A stretch of 64,000 nt of DNA from Microbacterium sp. SORGH_AS_1204 (GCF_030818935.1 NZ_JAUTBD010000001.1:806001-870000); one strand, 5' to 3'. Counted from the first letter of the stretch, positions 49,713-59,221 are shown. The notes: generated from the sequence alone by a model not told the origin. Made by a program: numbers and translations.

Positions 49713-50471
49713 ATGTCTCGCGCCGCACGTCTCGTCACCGTCCTGAGCGGCGCCGCCCTGCTCGCCGGGTGCGCCGGCGCAGCGCCCGCCCCCGCGGCAT
49801 CCGGAGATCCGCTGTCGGGCACCGTCGAGGTGTACGCCGCAGCATCGCTGCAGCGCTCGTTCGACGAGATCGCCTCGGCGTTCGAGGCGGAGCACCCCGG
49901 TGTCGACGTGAGCGCGGTCTACGACGGTTCGAGCACGCTCGCCACGCAGATCGGCGAGGGCGCCCCGGCCGACGTTTTCGCCTCGGCCGATGAGAAGAAC
50001 ATGGCGAAGGTCGCAGCGCAAGCGCCCGATCCGCAGCTGTTCGCGGGGAACACCCTTGTCATCGCCGTGCCGACGGGCAACCCGGGAGCGGTCGCGACCC
50101 TCGCCGACCTCGCGCGGGTGACGACGGTGCTGTGCGCGGCCGAGGTGCCGTGCGGTGCGGCGTCGGCCACCCTGCTCTCGAACGCCGGACTGACGGTGAC
50201 GCCCGCGAGTGCGGAGCAGAATGTCACCGCGGTGCTGACGAAGGTCGCCGCGGGCGAGGCCGATGCGGGGCTCGTCTACGCCACCGACGTGGTCGGACGC
50301 GACGACGTCGAAGCGATCGTTCCCGAGGGCGCCGACGCCGTGGTCAACCGCTACCCGATCGCGACGGTGACCGACGCGCCGAACCCGGCAGCGGCATCCG
50401 CGTTCGTCGCGTTCGTGCTGTCCGACGACGGGCAGAAGATCCTCGCCGACGCGGGGTTCCGGGCGCCGTGA
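49713..50471 (+). CDS. modA: Molybdate ABC transporter substrate-binding lipoprotein ModA
   Basis: 252 aa; binds molybdate or tungstate outside the membrane. It has a signal peptide with lipobox LLAGC, then VEVYAAASLQRSFDEIASAF, with the oxyanion-binding Ser residues in AAASL and YDGSSTLATQI, and ADVFASADEKNM. AAGGA precedes the ATG at 49713. It heads modABC. Confidence 0.94.
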   Translation: MSRAARLVTVLSGAALLAGCAGAAPAPAASGDPLSGTVEVYAAASLQRSFDEIASAFEAEHPGVDVSAVYDGSSTLATQIGEGAPADVFASADEKNMAKVAAQAPDPQLFAGNTLVIAVPTGNPGAVATLADLARVTTVLCAAEVPCGAASATLLSNAGLTVTPASAEQNVTAVLTKVAAGEADAGLVYATDVVGRDDVEAIVPEGADAVVNRYPIATVTDAPNPAAASAFVAFVLSDDGQKILADAGFRAP

Positions 50472-51247
50472 TGTCAGGGGGGTACGTCCCGCGCTGGCTC
50501 GTCGTGCCCGCCGTGGCCGGTCTGCTGTTCCTGCTCGTGCCGCTGATGGCGCTCATCGCCCGCGTGCAGTGGGCGACGCTGTGGAGCGACATCTCGTCTC
50601 CGGCCGCGGTCGCTGCCCTCGGTCTCTCGCTGGGTACCGGTGCGGTGGCGACCTCCCTGTGCGCCCTCGTCGGCATCCCTCTCGCCTCGGTCATCGCCCG
50701 CAGTCCCGCACGCCCGGCGGCGGTGCTGCGCGCCCTCGTGACGGTGCCGCTCGTGCTGCCGCCCATGGTCGGCGGTGTCGCGCTGCTGTACCTCTTCGGG
50801 CGCACCGGGCCCCTTGGCATCCTGGGTCTGCCGTTCACGACGGCCGCCGTCGTGCTCGCTCAGGTGTTCGTGGCCCTGCCGTTCCTCGTGCTGGCGGTGG
50901 AGGGGGCGCTGCGCAGCACCGGGGTGGAGTTCGAGCGTGCGGCCGCCTCGCTCGGCGCCTCGCGCGCGACGATCCTGCGGCGGGTGACATTGCCGCTCGC
51001 CGCACCCGGCATCGTGGCGGGCGTCGTGCTCTGCTTCGCGCGCGCCATCGGGGAGTTCGGCGCGACGGCGCTCTTCGCCGGCAATCGCCCGGGGGTCACG
51101 CAGACCATGCCGCTCGCGATCTACACGGCGTTCAACGGCGCGGGGGTGTCGCAGGGCACGGCGGTGGCGTTGTCGCTGCTGCTCCTGGTGACGGCGGTAG
51201 CGGTGCTGCTGCTCGTGCGCGGCTGGCGTCCGGGGGTGGGGCGATGA
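50471..51247 (+). CDS. modB: Molybdate ABC transporter permease ModB
   Basis: 258 aa with about six helices. PLVLPPMVGGVALLYLFG is the ModB family signature, and the EAA-type loop is EFERAAASLGASRATILRRV. ATG at 50471 overlaps the modA stop by one base (TGATG). Confidence 0.94.
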   Translation: MSGGYVPRWLVVPAVAGLLFLLVPLMALIARVQWATLWSDISSPAAVAALGLSLGTGAVATSLCALVGIPLASVIARSPARPAAVLRALVTVPLVLPPMVGGVALLYLFGRTGPLGILGLPFTTAAVVLAQVFVALPFLVLAVEGALRSTGVEFERAAASLGASRATILRRVTLPLAAPGIVAGVVLCFARAIGEFGATALFAGNRPGVTQTMPLAIYTAFNGAGVSQGTAVALSLLLLVTAVAVLLLVRGWRPGVGR

Positions 51248-52314
51248 CCGGCGACGGTGGGGTGCGCCGCGGGACGAGTCAGGATGCCGCGTCGCTCACC
51301 GCCCGCGTGCGCGTGCGCCGCCGCGACTTCGGCGTCGACATCGCGTTGAGCGTGGCCCCGGGCGAGACCGTCGCCGTCATGGGTCGAAGCGGCGCGGGCA
51401 AGTCGACGCTGCTCGGTGCGCTCGCGGGGCTCACACCGCTCGACGGCGGCGAGATCAGCATCGATGGCCGGGTCCTCGATCGAGCGCCGCGATTGCGCAC
51501 CGACCCGATGCACCGCGGCATCGTGCTGCTCGGGCAGGACGCCCGGCTGTTTCCCCACCTCACCGCGCGCGAGAACGTCGCCTTCGGTCCGCGAGCGGCC
51601 GGGGTCCCGGCATCCGCGGCCCGCTCCTCGGCCGACGAGTGGCTGGCGCGGGTGGGACTCCCCGGGACCGGCGACCGGCGACCATCGCAGCTGTCGGGCG
51701 GCGAGCAGCAGCGGGTCGCCGTGGCGCGGGCGCTCGCCGCCGAGCCGCGCGTGGTGCTGCTGGACGAGCCGCTGGTGGCGCTGGACGCGGTCACGGCTTC
51801 GGAGGTCCGCGCGATGCTGCGGGAGCGCCTCGCGGGGGTGACCACCGTGGCGGTGACGCACGACGCCGTGGACGCCGCCGCACTGGCCGACAGGCTCGTG
51901 ATCGTCGAGCGGGGCCGGGTGACCCAGGAGGGATCGGTCCGCGAGGTGCTCGCGGCGCCGGCGACCGAGGTGGCGGCGCGGATCGCGGGTCTCGAGTGGC
52001 TGACCGGGGAGGCTCGGGGCGGCGTGTTCGTGCGGGGTGGGCTGAGGCTCGAGACGACGGATGCCGGCTCTCGCGCTCTCACCGACGTGGACGGGGTTCC
52101 GCTGGCCGCCGTCTACCGCGCGACCGACGCCCGCCTCGGGGTCGGGGCGCCGGCGATCGTGTCGCACCTCGAGCCGACGCCGACCGGAGTGCGCGTTGTC
52201 ACGGACGGGGGCGTGGCCGAGGTCCCGCCCACGGTCGCCGCGGGTCTCGCGCCCGGGGACGGCGTGCGGGTGGACATCGCGCCGGAGAGCGTGCGGTTCG
52301 TCGCAGCTTCGTGA
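51244..52314 (+). CDS. modC: Molybdate ABC transporter ATP-binding protein ModC
   Basis: 356 aa. Walker A GRSGAGKST (about residues 46-54), signature LSGGEQQRVAVARAL, Walker B VVLLDEPLVALD, and a C-terminal TOBE region (about 245-356) expected to sense molybdate. It overlaps modB by 4 bp (ATGA). Confidence 0.94.
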   Translation: MTGDGGVRRGTSQDAASLTARVRVRRRDFGVDIALSVAPGETVAVMGRSGAGKSTLLGALAGLTPLDGGEISIDGRVLDRAPRLRTDPMHRGIVLLGQDARLFPHLTARENVAFGPRAAGVPASAARSSADEWLARVGLPGTGDRRPSQLSGGEQQRVAVARALAAEPRVVLLDEPLVALDAVTASEVRAMLRERLAGVTTVAVTHDAVDAAALADRLVIVERGRVTQEGSVREVLAAPATEVAARIAGLEWLTGEARGGVFVRGGLRLETTDAGSRALTDVDGVPLAAVYRATDARLGVGAPAIVSHLEPTPTGVRVVTDGGVAEVPPTVAAGLAPGDGVRVDIAPESVRFVAAS

Positions 52315-52413
52315 AGGGAGTACGCGTGCGGTCGTGGGTCGCCGTGCTCCGAGGGTGAGACCTCTCGGTGGGAGGCTGCTCCTCCTCCGACCTGACGGCC
52401 CCGTGTGGACGAG

Positions 52414-54099
52414 TCAGGCGGTGACGACCCGCCGGCCCTCCACCCGCACCTCACGGTCGACCAGCCCCGCCGGCACCTCGACGTGCGACACGAGCACGAC
52501 GGCCTGATCGGGCCCCACCGCACCCAGCAGATCGGCGAGCAGGGCATCGGATGCCGCGGGGTCCACGCCCGCGGTCGGCTCGTCGAGCACCAGCACCGGG
52601 AAGCCGCGCAGCAGCGCCCGCGCGAGGGCGAGGCGCTGCGCCTGGCCGCCGGAGACGAGGGCGCCACGGTCGCCGACGGGGGTGTCGAGACCTCCGCGCT
52701 CGAGGACCCATGACTGCAGGCCGACACGCGCGAGAACGGTCCACAGGTCGTCGTCGGAGGCGTCGTCGCGGGCGAACAGCAGGTTCTGCCGCACCGATTC
52801 GTCGAAGAGGTAGGGCGACTGCTCGATCACCCCGACAGTCCGGCGCAGGTCGTCACCGGAGATGTCGTGAGCCTCGACACCGCCGATCGTGTACGACCCC
52901 TCGTAGTCGAGGAAGCGCGCGAGCACGTGCGCGATCGTCGTCTTACCCGCACCGCTCGGTCCGCTCACCAGCACACGCTCCCCGGGGCCGACGCGCAGGT
53001 CGATGTCGTCGAGGCGGCCGGAGTCGCCGTCGAATCCGCTCCGCGTCGGCCAGTGCGCTCGGATGCCACGAAGTTCGAGGCCTGAGCCCAGCACCGGCGC
53101 CTCGCCGGTCGGCGCGGGCTCGTCGCGGGGGAGACCGACGGGGATCGTCTCGGGAACGGCCTCGGCGATCCGCTCGGCCGCCGCGCGCACCTGCCGCCAC
53201 GAGGCGAGAGCGAGGGGCACCGGACCGAACACCTCGAACACCGCCATCGGCAGCAGCACGACGACGGCGAGGCCCGGGCCCGACAGGGTCCCGCCGGTGA
53301 CGGCGGGGGCGGCGACGATCAGCGCGCCGAGCGAGGCGGCCCCGGCGAGCATCGACACCGCGCCCGAGGTGAGCCCCTGCGCCCCGCCGCGGCGGACGAC
53401 CGCTCGACGCAGCGCGCGGTCGGCGTCGCGGACGCGTGCGGTCGCGGCATCCACCGCCCCGTACGCGGTCAGCACGTCGAGGTTCGTCAGCAGGTCGTGC
53501 ACGGCGTCGGCGACGGCGGCCCGCAGCGGAGCGATCGAGCGCTCGGCGCGCGACCCCGCCGCCCACCCGACCGCGACGGCGACCGCGAAGGTCACCACCA
53601 GGCAGCCCAGCAACGCCAACGCCGCGGGCCACGAGATCAGCGCCGTGAAGACGACGGCCGCGAGCGAGGTGAGAGCCGCGACCGACAGGGGCAGCACGAC
53701 CCGCAGGGGAAGGTTCTGCAGCTCCTCGACGTCGTCGACGACGCTCGACAGCAGGTCACCGCGGCGCGAACGCGCCAGGCCGGCGGGGGCGAGCGGCACG
53801 ATGTCGCGCACGAGGTCGGCGCGCACTCCCGCGAGTTGGTGGAGCGCAGCGTCATGGCCCGTCAGTCGCTCCAGATAGCGGAACACCGCCCGCGACAGCG
53901 CGAACGCCCGCACCCCCACCACGGCCATCGACAGATACATCACCAGAGGCTGCTCGGCGGCCCGCGCGATGAGCCAGGCGCTCGCCGCGAGCAGCGCGAT
54001 CGCGCTCGCCGCAGTGCCGAAGCCCGACAGCACCGCCGGCGCGAACCGCCGCCGAGACGGCATCGCCGCCCGCAGGATCTCCCTGACCCGCCCGCTCAC
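52414..54099 (-). CDS. cydC: Thiol reductant ABC exporter subunit CydC
   Basis: 561 aa; half-transporter with six N-terminal helices and a C-terminal ATPase. With CydD it exports glutathione/cysteine-type thiols and is required for cytochrome bd assembly. Walker A GPSGAGKTT, signature VSGGQAQRLALARAL, Walker B VLVLDEPTAGVD. The GTG start at 54099 overlaps the cydD stop by 4 bp (GTGA). Confidence 0.93.
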   Translation of the reverse strand: MSGRVREILRAAMPSRRRFAPAVLSGFGTAASAIALLAASAWLIARAAEQPLVMYLSMAVVGVRAFALSRAVFRYLERLTGHDAALHQLAGVRADLVRDIVPLAPAGLARSRRGDLLSSVVDDVEELQNLPLRVVLPLSVAALTSLAAVVFTALISWPAALALLGCLVVTFAVAVAVGWAAGSRAERSIAPLRAAVADAVHDLLTNLDVLTAYGAVDAATARVRDADRALRRAVVRRGGAQGLTSGAVSMLAGAASLGALIVAAPAVTGGTLSGPGLAVVVLLPMAVFEVFGPVPLALASWRQVRAAAERIAEAVPETIPVGLPRDEPAPTGEAPVLGSGLELRGIRAHWPTRSGFDGDSGRLDDIDLRVGPGERVLVSGPSGAGKTTIAHVLARFLDYEGSYTIGGVEAHDISGDDLRRTVGVIEQSPYLFDESVRQNLLFARDDASDDDLWTVLARVGLQSWVLERGGLDTPVGDRGALVSGGQAQRLALARALLRGFPVLVLDEPTAGVDPAASDALLADLLGAVGPDQAVVLVSHVEVPAGLVDREVRVEGRRVVTA

Positions 54100-55784
54100 G
54101 CGCGCCCCCCGTGCAAAGCGCGTGAGGGGTCAAGAACTGTCGCCTGGACCCCCGCCGAGGCGACACTTTCCGACCCCTCACGCGAGAGCGACAGGGGGAC
54201 CGTGCGGGTGGCGATCGCGCGGGCGGAGGGGCGGTGCGAGACCAGCAAGACCGCGCGGCCGGCGTCGGCCTCGCGGCGCAGGGTTGTCCACAGGTGCGCT
54301 TCGGTCGCGGCATCCAGGGCGCTCGACGGCTCGTCGAGGACGAGGATCGGAGCCCCGGTCACGCGGGCACGGTACAGCGCCCGGGCGACGGCGACGCGCT
54401 GCGCCTCACCGCCGGACAGCCCCGACCCGCCGGCGCCGAGGGTTGTGGCGGGGTCGATCCCCTCCGCTCCGGCGTCGGCCAGCGCGGCGGCCACCGCGCG
54501 CGCGTCGGCCGCCGACCCGAGCGAGACGTTCTCGGCGACCGTGCCCGTCACGAGCCCGGGCCGCTGGCCCGCCCACGCGACCGACTCCCTCGCGTGCGAC
54601 ACGACGACGCCATCGACCCGCACGGTTCCCTCGTACGGGGCGTACCCGAGCAGCGCGGCGATCAGTGACGACTTGCCCACCCCGCTCGGCCCGGTCACGA
54701 GCACCACCTCGCCCGGCCCCACGGTCAGCGACACCCGCGGCATCCGGTGCCCCTCGCGGTGCACCCGCACGTCGTCGAGGGTCAGAACCGACCCGCGCGT
54801 CGGCAAACCGGCGTTCGGAGCCGCGGCAGTGCGCGCCGCATCCAGCGCGTCGAAGATCTCCTCCGTCGCGGTGACGCCCTCCGACGCCGCGTGGAACTGC
54901 ACCCCCACCTGCCGCAGCGGCAGGTACGCCTCGGGTGCGAGCAACAGCACGAAGAGTCCCACGAGCAGCGACAGATCGCCCGAGAGCAGGCGGAAGCCGA
55001 TGGTCACGGCGACGATCGCGACCGAGATGGATGCCAGGAACTCCAGCGCGAAGCCCGACAGGAACGACACGCGCAGCACCGTCATCGTCTCGTGCTTGTA
55101 ATCGCGCGTGATCGTCTCGATGGAGTCGGCGGCGCGGTGCTGCCGTCCGAACGCCTTGAGGGTGCCGAGGCCCTCGACGGTGTCGGCGAAGCGCGCGGCG
55201 AGTCGTCCGAGCGTGCGGTACTGCTTCTGCTGCACACCGCGGGTGGCGAGTCCGATGAGCACCATGAAGATCGGGATGAGGGGGATCGTCACCGCCACGA
55301 TGAGGCCCGAGAGCGGGTCGGCGAGCGCGATGGCGCCGATGAGGATCGGCATGGTGACGACGGTCGCCACGAGCTGCGGCAGGTACCGGCCGAAGTACGC
55401 ATCCAGCGCCTCGAGCCCGTGCCCCGCGGTCAGCGAGAGCGAGGCGGCGTTGCGCCGGCCCAGCCACCCCGGCCCCAGGCGCCCGACCGCGTCGACCAGT
55501 GCCGCGCGCAGCTGCAGTGATGAGGCCGCCGCTCCCCGCGCCGACACCCGCTCCGACGCCGCGATCAGCAGCCCGCGCAGAAGAACGAGGGATGCCGCGA
55601 CCCCGACGTACCCCCACAGCTCGCCGAGCGGCCGGCCCTGCATCGCGCCGACCAGCGCGCTCGTGAGCGCCCACGCGAACCCGACGATCACCCCGGTCTG
55701 GGCGAGCACGATCGCCGCGGTCACGGCGAAGAAGCCGCGGGAGGCGGTGGCGTAGCGGACGAGCCGCGGATCGACGGGTTTCAC
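54096..55784 (-). CDS. cydD: Thiol reductant ABC exporter subunit CydD
   Basis: 562 aa; partner of CydC. Walker A GPSGVGKSS, signature LSGGEAQRVAVARAL, Walker B ILVLDEPSSALD. The last 25 or so residues (from LSLSREGSESVA on) are encoded by a nested dyad element (54119-54184), a repeat found elsewhere as non-coding DNA. This tail lies beyond the ATPase core and is unlikely to be conserved. Confidence 0.93.
   Translation of the reverse strand: MKPVDPRLVRYATASRGFFAVTAAIVLAQTGVIVGFAWALTSALVGAMQGRPLGELWGYVGVAASLVLLRGLLIAASERVSARGAAASSLQLRAALVDAVGRLGPGWLGRRNAASLSLTAGHGLEALDAYFGRYLPQLVATVVTMPILIGAIALADPLSGLIVAVTIPLIPIFMVLIGLATRGVQQKQYRTLGRLAARFADTVEGLGTLKAFGRQHRAADSIETITRDYKHETMTVLRVSFLSGFALEFLASISVAIVAVTIGFRLLSGDLSLLVGLFVLLLAPEAYLPLRQVGVQFHAASEGVTATEEIFDALDAARTAAAPNAGLPTRGSVLTLDDVRVHREGHRMPRVSLTVGPGEVVLVTGPSGVGKSSLIAALLGYAPYEGTVRVDGVVVSHARESVAWAGQRPGLVTGTVAENVSLGSAADARAVAAALADAGAEGIDPATTLGAGGSGLSGGEAQRVAVARALYRARVTGAPILVLDEPSSALDAATEAHLWTTLRREADAGRAVLLVSHRPSARAIATRTVPLSLSREGSESVASAGVQATVLDPSRALHGGRA
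54119..54184. repeat. Nested dyad D3 (GTGAGGGGTC family), within the 3' end of cydD
   Basis: Outer arms CGCGTGAGGGGTC (54119-54131) and GACCCCTCACGCG (54172-54184), identical to D1; inner arms TGTCGCC (54138-54144) and GGCGACA (54159-54165). Confidence 0.88.
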
Positions 55785-55816
55785 GGGTGGGCTTTCGGTC
55801 GGGTTGCGTGGGCGGT

Positions 55817-55927
55817 TGAGGAGGCTGAGCTTGTCTAAGCCTCCGGTCCCTTAGACAGGCTCAGGGACCTTCGACGGGCTCCGGTCCCTTCGACGGGCTC
55901 AGGGACCTTTGACGGGCTCAGGGACCT
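55817..55927. repeat. GGGACC / TTCGACGGGCTC repeat array between cydB and cydD
   Basis: Several interleaved copies of TTCGACGGGCTC and its variant TTAGACAGGCTC, bounded by GGTCCC or GGGACC so that each unit can fold on itself; a short hairpin GAGGCT/AGCCTC opens the array. The CTTCGACAGGCTCAGG type of repeat is known between genes in many bacteria. Confidence 0.75.
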
Positions 55928-55960
55928 CTCTGCGGGGGGCGGGCTGACGCGATGCGGGTG

Positions 55961-56986
55961 TCAATGCGCGACCAGGGCGGCCTTCTCTATGCGGGCGCGG
56001 GTGACGCGCTTGCGGAACACCCAGTACGTCCACCCCTGGTACGCGAGGATCAGCGGCAGGAAGATCAGCGCCGCCCAGCTCATGATGGTCAGCGTGTACG
56101 GCGTGCTCGACGCGTTCTCGATGGTCAGGCTCGACCCCTCGGCGAGGGTCGAGGGCATGACGTTGGGGAACAGCGCGAAGAACAGCATGGCGGCGGCGGC
56201 GACGATCGTCACGGCGCCGAGGGTGAAGGCGGTGCCCTCACGATCGCGGGCGTTGGCGACCCACGAGCCGACCAGTGCGAGGGCGGCCGCGCCCGCGAGG
56301 CCGACGACGCCCAGGAAGAGCGGTGCACTCGCGGCATCCATGATCGTCCACCCGAGGAACAGTGCCGCGAGAGCGATGGCCACGAGCCCCACGCGACCGG
56401 CGAGGCGCCGGGCGTCGGCGCGCACCTGACCGTCGGTCTTCAGCGCGACGAAGTACAGCCCGTGCACGAAGAACAGGGCGAGCGTCGTGAGACCGCCGAG
56501 GATGCCGTACGGGTTCAGCAGCGTGAGCACCGTGCCGACATACTCGTGGTCGGCGTCCAGGGGCACGCCCTGCACGATGTTCGCGAAGGCGACGCCCCAG
56601 AGGAACGCAGGAACGGCGGAGCCGAAGAAGATCATGCGGTCGAACGACCGCTTCCACCGCAGCGAGTCGCGCTGATGCCGGTACTCGAATGACACCCCGC
56701 GGGCGATGAGGGCGAGGAGGATCGCGAGCAGCGGCAGGTAGAACCCGCTGAACAGCGTCGCGTACCACTCGGGGAACGAGGCGAACAGGGCCGCGCCGGC
56801 GACGATCACCCAGGTCTCGTTGAGGTCCCACACGGGGCCGATGGTGTTGATGATCTGCCGGCGGGCGATGTCGTCCTTGCCGAGGAAGGGAATCGACATG
56901 CCGACGCCGAAGTCGAACCCGTCGAGCACGAAGTAGCCGACGAAGAGGAAGGCGACGATCCAGAACCAGAGGTGCGCGAGATCCAT
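55961..56986 (-). CDS. cydB: Cytochrome bd ubiquinol/menaquinol oxidase subunit II
   Basis: 341-aa membrane subunit, about nine helices, of the high-affinity terminal oxidase. The N-terminal FWIVAFLFVGYFVLDGFDFG followed by GVGM and VWDLNETWVIVAGAALFASF are characteristic. ATG at 56986, 17 bp after the cydA stop. Confidence 0.95.
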   Translation of the reverse strand: MDLAHLWFWIVAFLFVGYFVLDGFDFGVGMSIPFLGKDDIARRQIINTIGPVWDLNETWVIVAGAALFASFPEWYATLFSGFYLPLLAILLALIARGVSFEYRHQRDSLRWKRSFDRMIFFGSAVPAFLWGVAFANIVQGVPLDADHEYVGTVLTLLNPYGILGGLTTLALFFVHGLYFVALKTDGQVRADARRLAGRVGLVAIALAALFLGWTIMDAASAPLFLGVVGLAGAAALALVGSWVANARDREGTAFTLGAVTIVAAAAMLFFALFPNVMPSTLAEGSSLTIENASSTPYTLTIMSWAALIFLPLILAYQGWTYWVFRKRVTRARIEKAALVAH

Positions 56987-57003
56987 TGTGTGTCCCTGTG
57001 TGC

Positions 57004-58443
57004 TCAGTAGACCGTGGTCGGGGTGTTCTCGATGGCGTCGTCGTGGGCGGCATCCGGATCGGGCAGCGGGTCGGGACCCTTCTGCGCGAACTTCTTGATG
57101 AGACCGAACTCCACGACGGCGAGAGTGGCGTACACGAGGGTGAAAGCGACGAGCGAGATCAGCACGCTCCAGCCGGGCACGCTGGGGGAGACGCCGTCCT
57201 GCGTCAGCATGAGACCGAAGACGATCCAGGGCTGACGGCCCATCTCGGTGAAGACCCAGCCGACCAGGCTCGCGAGCATTGGGAGCGGTGCAGCCCAGAT
57301 CGCGACGCGCCACATCCAGGGCGCGACCGGACGGGTCGCCTTCTTGCGGGTCACCCACAGGCCCACGACGCTCACCAGCGCCGCGATGCCGCCGAGGGCG
57401 ATCATCCAGCGGAACGCCCAGTAGGTCACCCACAGCACGGGGGCGAAGTTGCCGTCGACCTGGTCGGCGAACTGGGGGAACATCTCCTGGCTGTAAAGGG
57501 TGTTGAGGTCGTTGATGCCCTCGACGCAGCCGTCGAGCGAGTGGGTAGACAGGATGCTGAGCAGGAAGGGCACGCGGATGGAGAACAGCTCGCTCGTGCC
57601 GTCGGGGGTGCCGAGCGTGAAGATCGAGAACGAGGCATCCTGACCGCACACCGTGTTGAAGGTCGCCTCGGCGGCGGCCATCTTCATGGGCTGGGTCGCC
57701 ACCATCACCAGGCTCAGCTGGTCGCCCACGATCGCCACGAGCACGAACGACACCAGCGTCGACCACAGGCCGAAGCGGAGCGTCTTGCGCATCATCTCGA
57801 TGTTGCGGCCCCGCGCCAGGTGCCAGGCCGAGATGGCCACGACGATCATGGCCGCGAACATCCAGCCCGCGAAGATCGTGTGCGGGAAGGCCGCGAGGGC
57901 GACGGGGTTGGTCAGCAGCGCCCAGAAGTCGACGAGCTCGGCGCGGTGGCCCTCGGCCGACATCTGGTAGCCGACCGGGTTCTGCATGAAGGCGTTGGCG
58001 GCGATGATGAAATACGCCGACAGGGTGGCGCCGATGGATGCCATCCAGATGCTCGCGAGGTGCGCGAGGCGGGGGAGCTTGTCCCAGCCGAAGATCCACA
58101 GCCCGATGAAGGTCGCCTCGAGGAAGAAGGCCAAGAGGCCCTCGAAGGCCAGCGGGGCACCGAAGACATCGCCGACGAAGCGGGAGTACGCCGACCAGTT
58201 CATGCCGAACTGGAACTCCTGCACGATTCCCGTCACCACGCCCATGGCGAAGTTGATGAGGAAGATCTTGCCGAAGAAGCGGGTGATGTGGAGCCACCGC
58301 ACATCTCCCGTGCGATACCAGACGGTCTGGAACACGGCCACGATCAGCGACATGCCGAGGGTGAGGGGCACGAAGAGGAAGTGGTACAGGGTCGTCAACC
58401 CGAACTGCCAGCGGGCGAGAGCCAGGGGGTCGAGCCACTCCAT
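57004..58443 (-). CDS. cydA: Cytochrome bd oxidase subunit I
   Basis: 479-aa membrane subunit carrying the three hemes and the quinol site. It has ARWQFGLTTLYHFLFVPLTL with the heme ligand His near residue 21, QEFQFGMNWSAYSRFVGDVF, and the C-terminal EMGRQPWIV of the Q-loop region. The length corresponds to the short-Q-loop class. GGAGG precedes the ATG at 58443. A 15-bp palindrome and -10 lie just upstream. Confidence 0.96.
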   Translation of the reverse strand: MEWLDPLALARWQFGLTTLYHFLFVPLTLGMSLIVAVFQTVWYRTGDVRWLHITRFFGKIFLINFAMGVVTGIVQEFQFGMNWSAYSRFVGDVFGAPLAFEGLLAFFLEATFIGLWIFGWDKLPRLAHLASIWMASIGATLSAYFIIAANAFMQNPVGYQMSAEGHRAELVDFWALLTNPVALAAFPHTIFAGWMFAAMIVVAISAWHLARGRNIEMMRKTLRFGLWSTLVSFVLVAIVGDQLSLVMVATQPMKMAAAEATFNTVCGQDASFSIFTLGTPDGTSELFSIRVPFLLSILSTHSLDGCVEGINDLNTLYSQEMFPQFADQVDGNFAPVLWVTYWAFRWMIALGGIAALVSVVGLWVTRKKATRPVAPWMWRVAIWAAPLPMLASLVGWVFTEMGRQPWIVFGLMLTQDGVSPSVPGWSVLISLVAFTLVYATLAVVEFGLIKKFAQKGPDPLPDPDAAHDDAIENTPTTVY

Positions 58444-58469
58444 CAGGAGCCTCCGATCGAACCGGATTG

Positions 58470-58484
58470 TGTGGTCAGACCACA
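58470..58484. promoter_or_regulatory. Operator-like palindrome at the cydA promoter
   Basis: TGTGGTCAGACCACA, perfect 7-bp arms around one base. The minus-strand -10 TAACAT (complement of 58484-58489) abuts it, so binding would cover the cydA transcription start. Confidence 0.65.
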
Positions 58485-58575
58485 TGTTACGCGCGGCGCG
58501 CGAGCGTCGTTCGGCGTTGCCTCGGCGTCGAACCATATGCTGGGTAAGTCTTTTCCGAGCCCGTCTGGAGGCCCC

Positions 58576-59121
58576 GTGTCGGTGCGTCAGAGCCTGCTCG
58601 CGATCCTCGATCGCGGCGCGTGCTACGGCTCGCAGTTGCGCGCCGAGTACGAGCGGCGCACGGGCGCGCGGGTCAACGTCGGCCAGGTGTACACGACGCT
58701 CGAGCGCCTCGAACGCGACGGGCTGGTGACCGGCGCCGGCGTCGACGACGAGGCCCGGGTGCTGTGGGAGCCGACCCCGGCCGGCCGCGCCGAGGCGCGC
58801 GCGTGGCTGTCCACCGCATCGCTCGCGGAAGGGCGCGACGATGTGGCCCTGAAGATCGCCCTCGCCGTGACGCTGCCGGGTGCCGACATCGGCGGCATCC
58901 TGTCTGCCCAGCGTGCGGCGGTGCGCGCAGCGCTGTCGGAAGAGGATGGTCGCGGATCGGATGCCGTGCCGGCGGCGATCGTGCGTGCGGCCCGACGTGC
59001 GCGGCTCGAGGCCGACCTGCGCTGGATCGACGACGTCGAGGCGCTCACGGCCGAGGCGACGCCGTACGCCCTGTCGGAGGAGCGGCCGCGGCGCGGCCGC
59101 CCCGCCCGCTCCGGAGCGTAG
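58576..59121 (+). CDS. PadR-family transcriptional regulator
   Basis: 181-aa winged-helix regulator divergent from cydA. The N-terminal domain reads SLLAILDRGACYGSQLRAEY followed by VNVGQVYTTLERLERDGLVT. GTG at 58576 was chosen because TGGAGG precedes it; an upstream ATG (58537) lacks a site. It is a natural candidate for binding the 58470-58484 palindrome, although PadR sites are often ATGT-N-ACAT types. Confidence 0.88.
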   Translation: MSVRQSLLAILDRGACYGSQLRAEYERRTGARVNVGQVYTTLERLERDGLVTGAGVDDEARVLWEPTPAGRAEARAWLSTASLAEGRDDVALKIALAVTLPGADIGGILSAQRAAVRAALSEEDGRGSDAVPAAIVRAARRARLEADLRWIDDVEALTAEATPYALSEERPRRGRPARSGA

Positions 59122-59221
59122 AGCGTCGGTACCGCGGCACGGCAGATTCGTCAAGGCCGGAGCGGATTATCGGCGAACGCTCCACCCTGAGAACACCCCG
59201 GACGACCGAAGGAGTTCTCGC

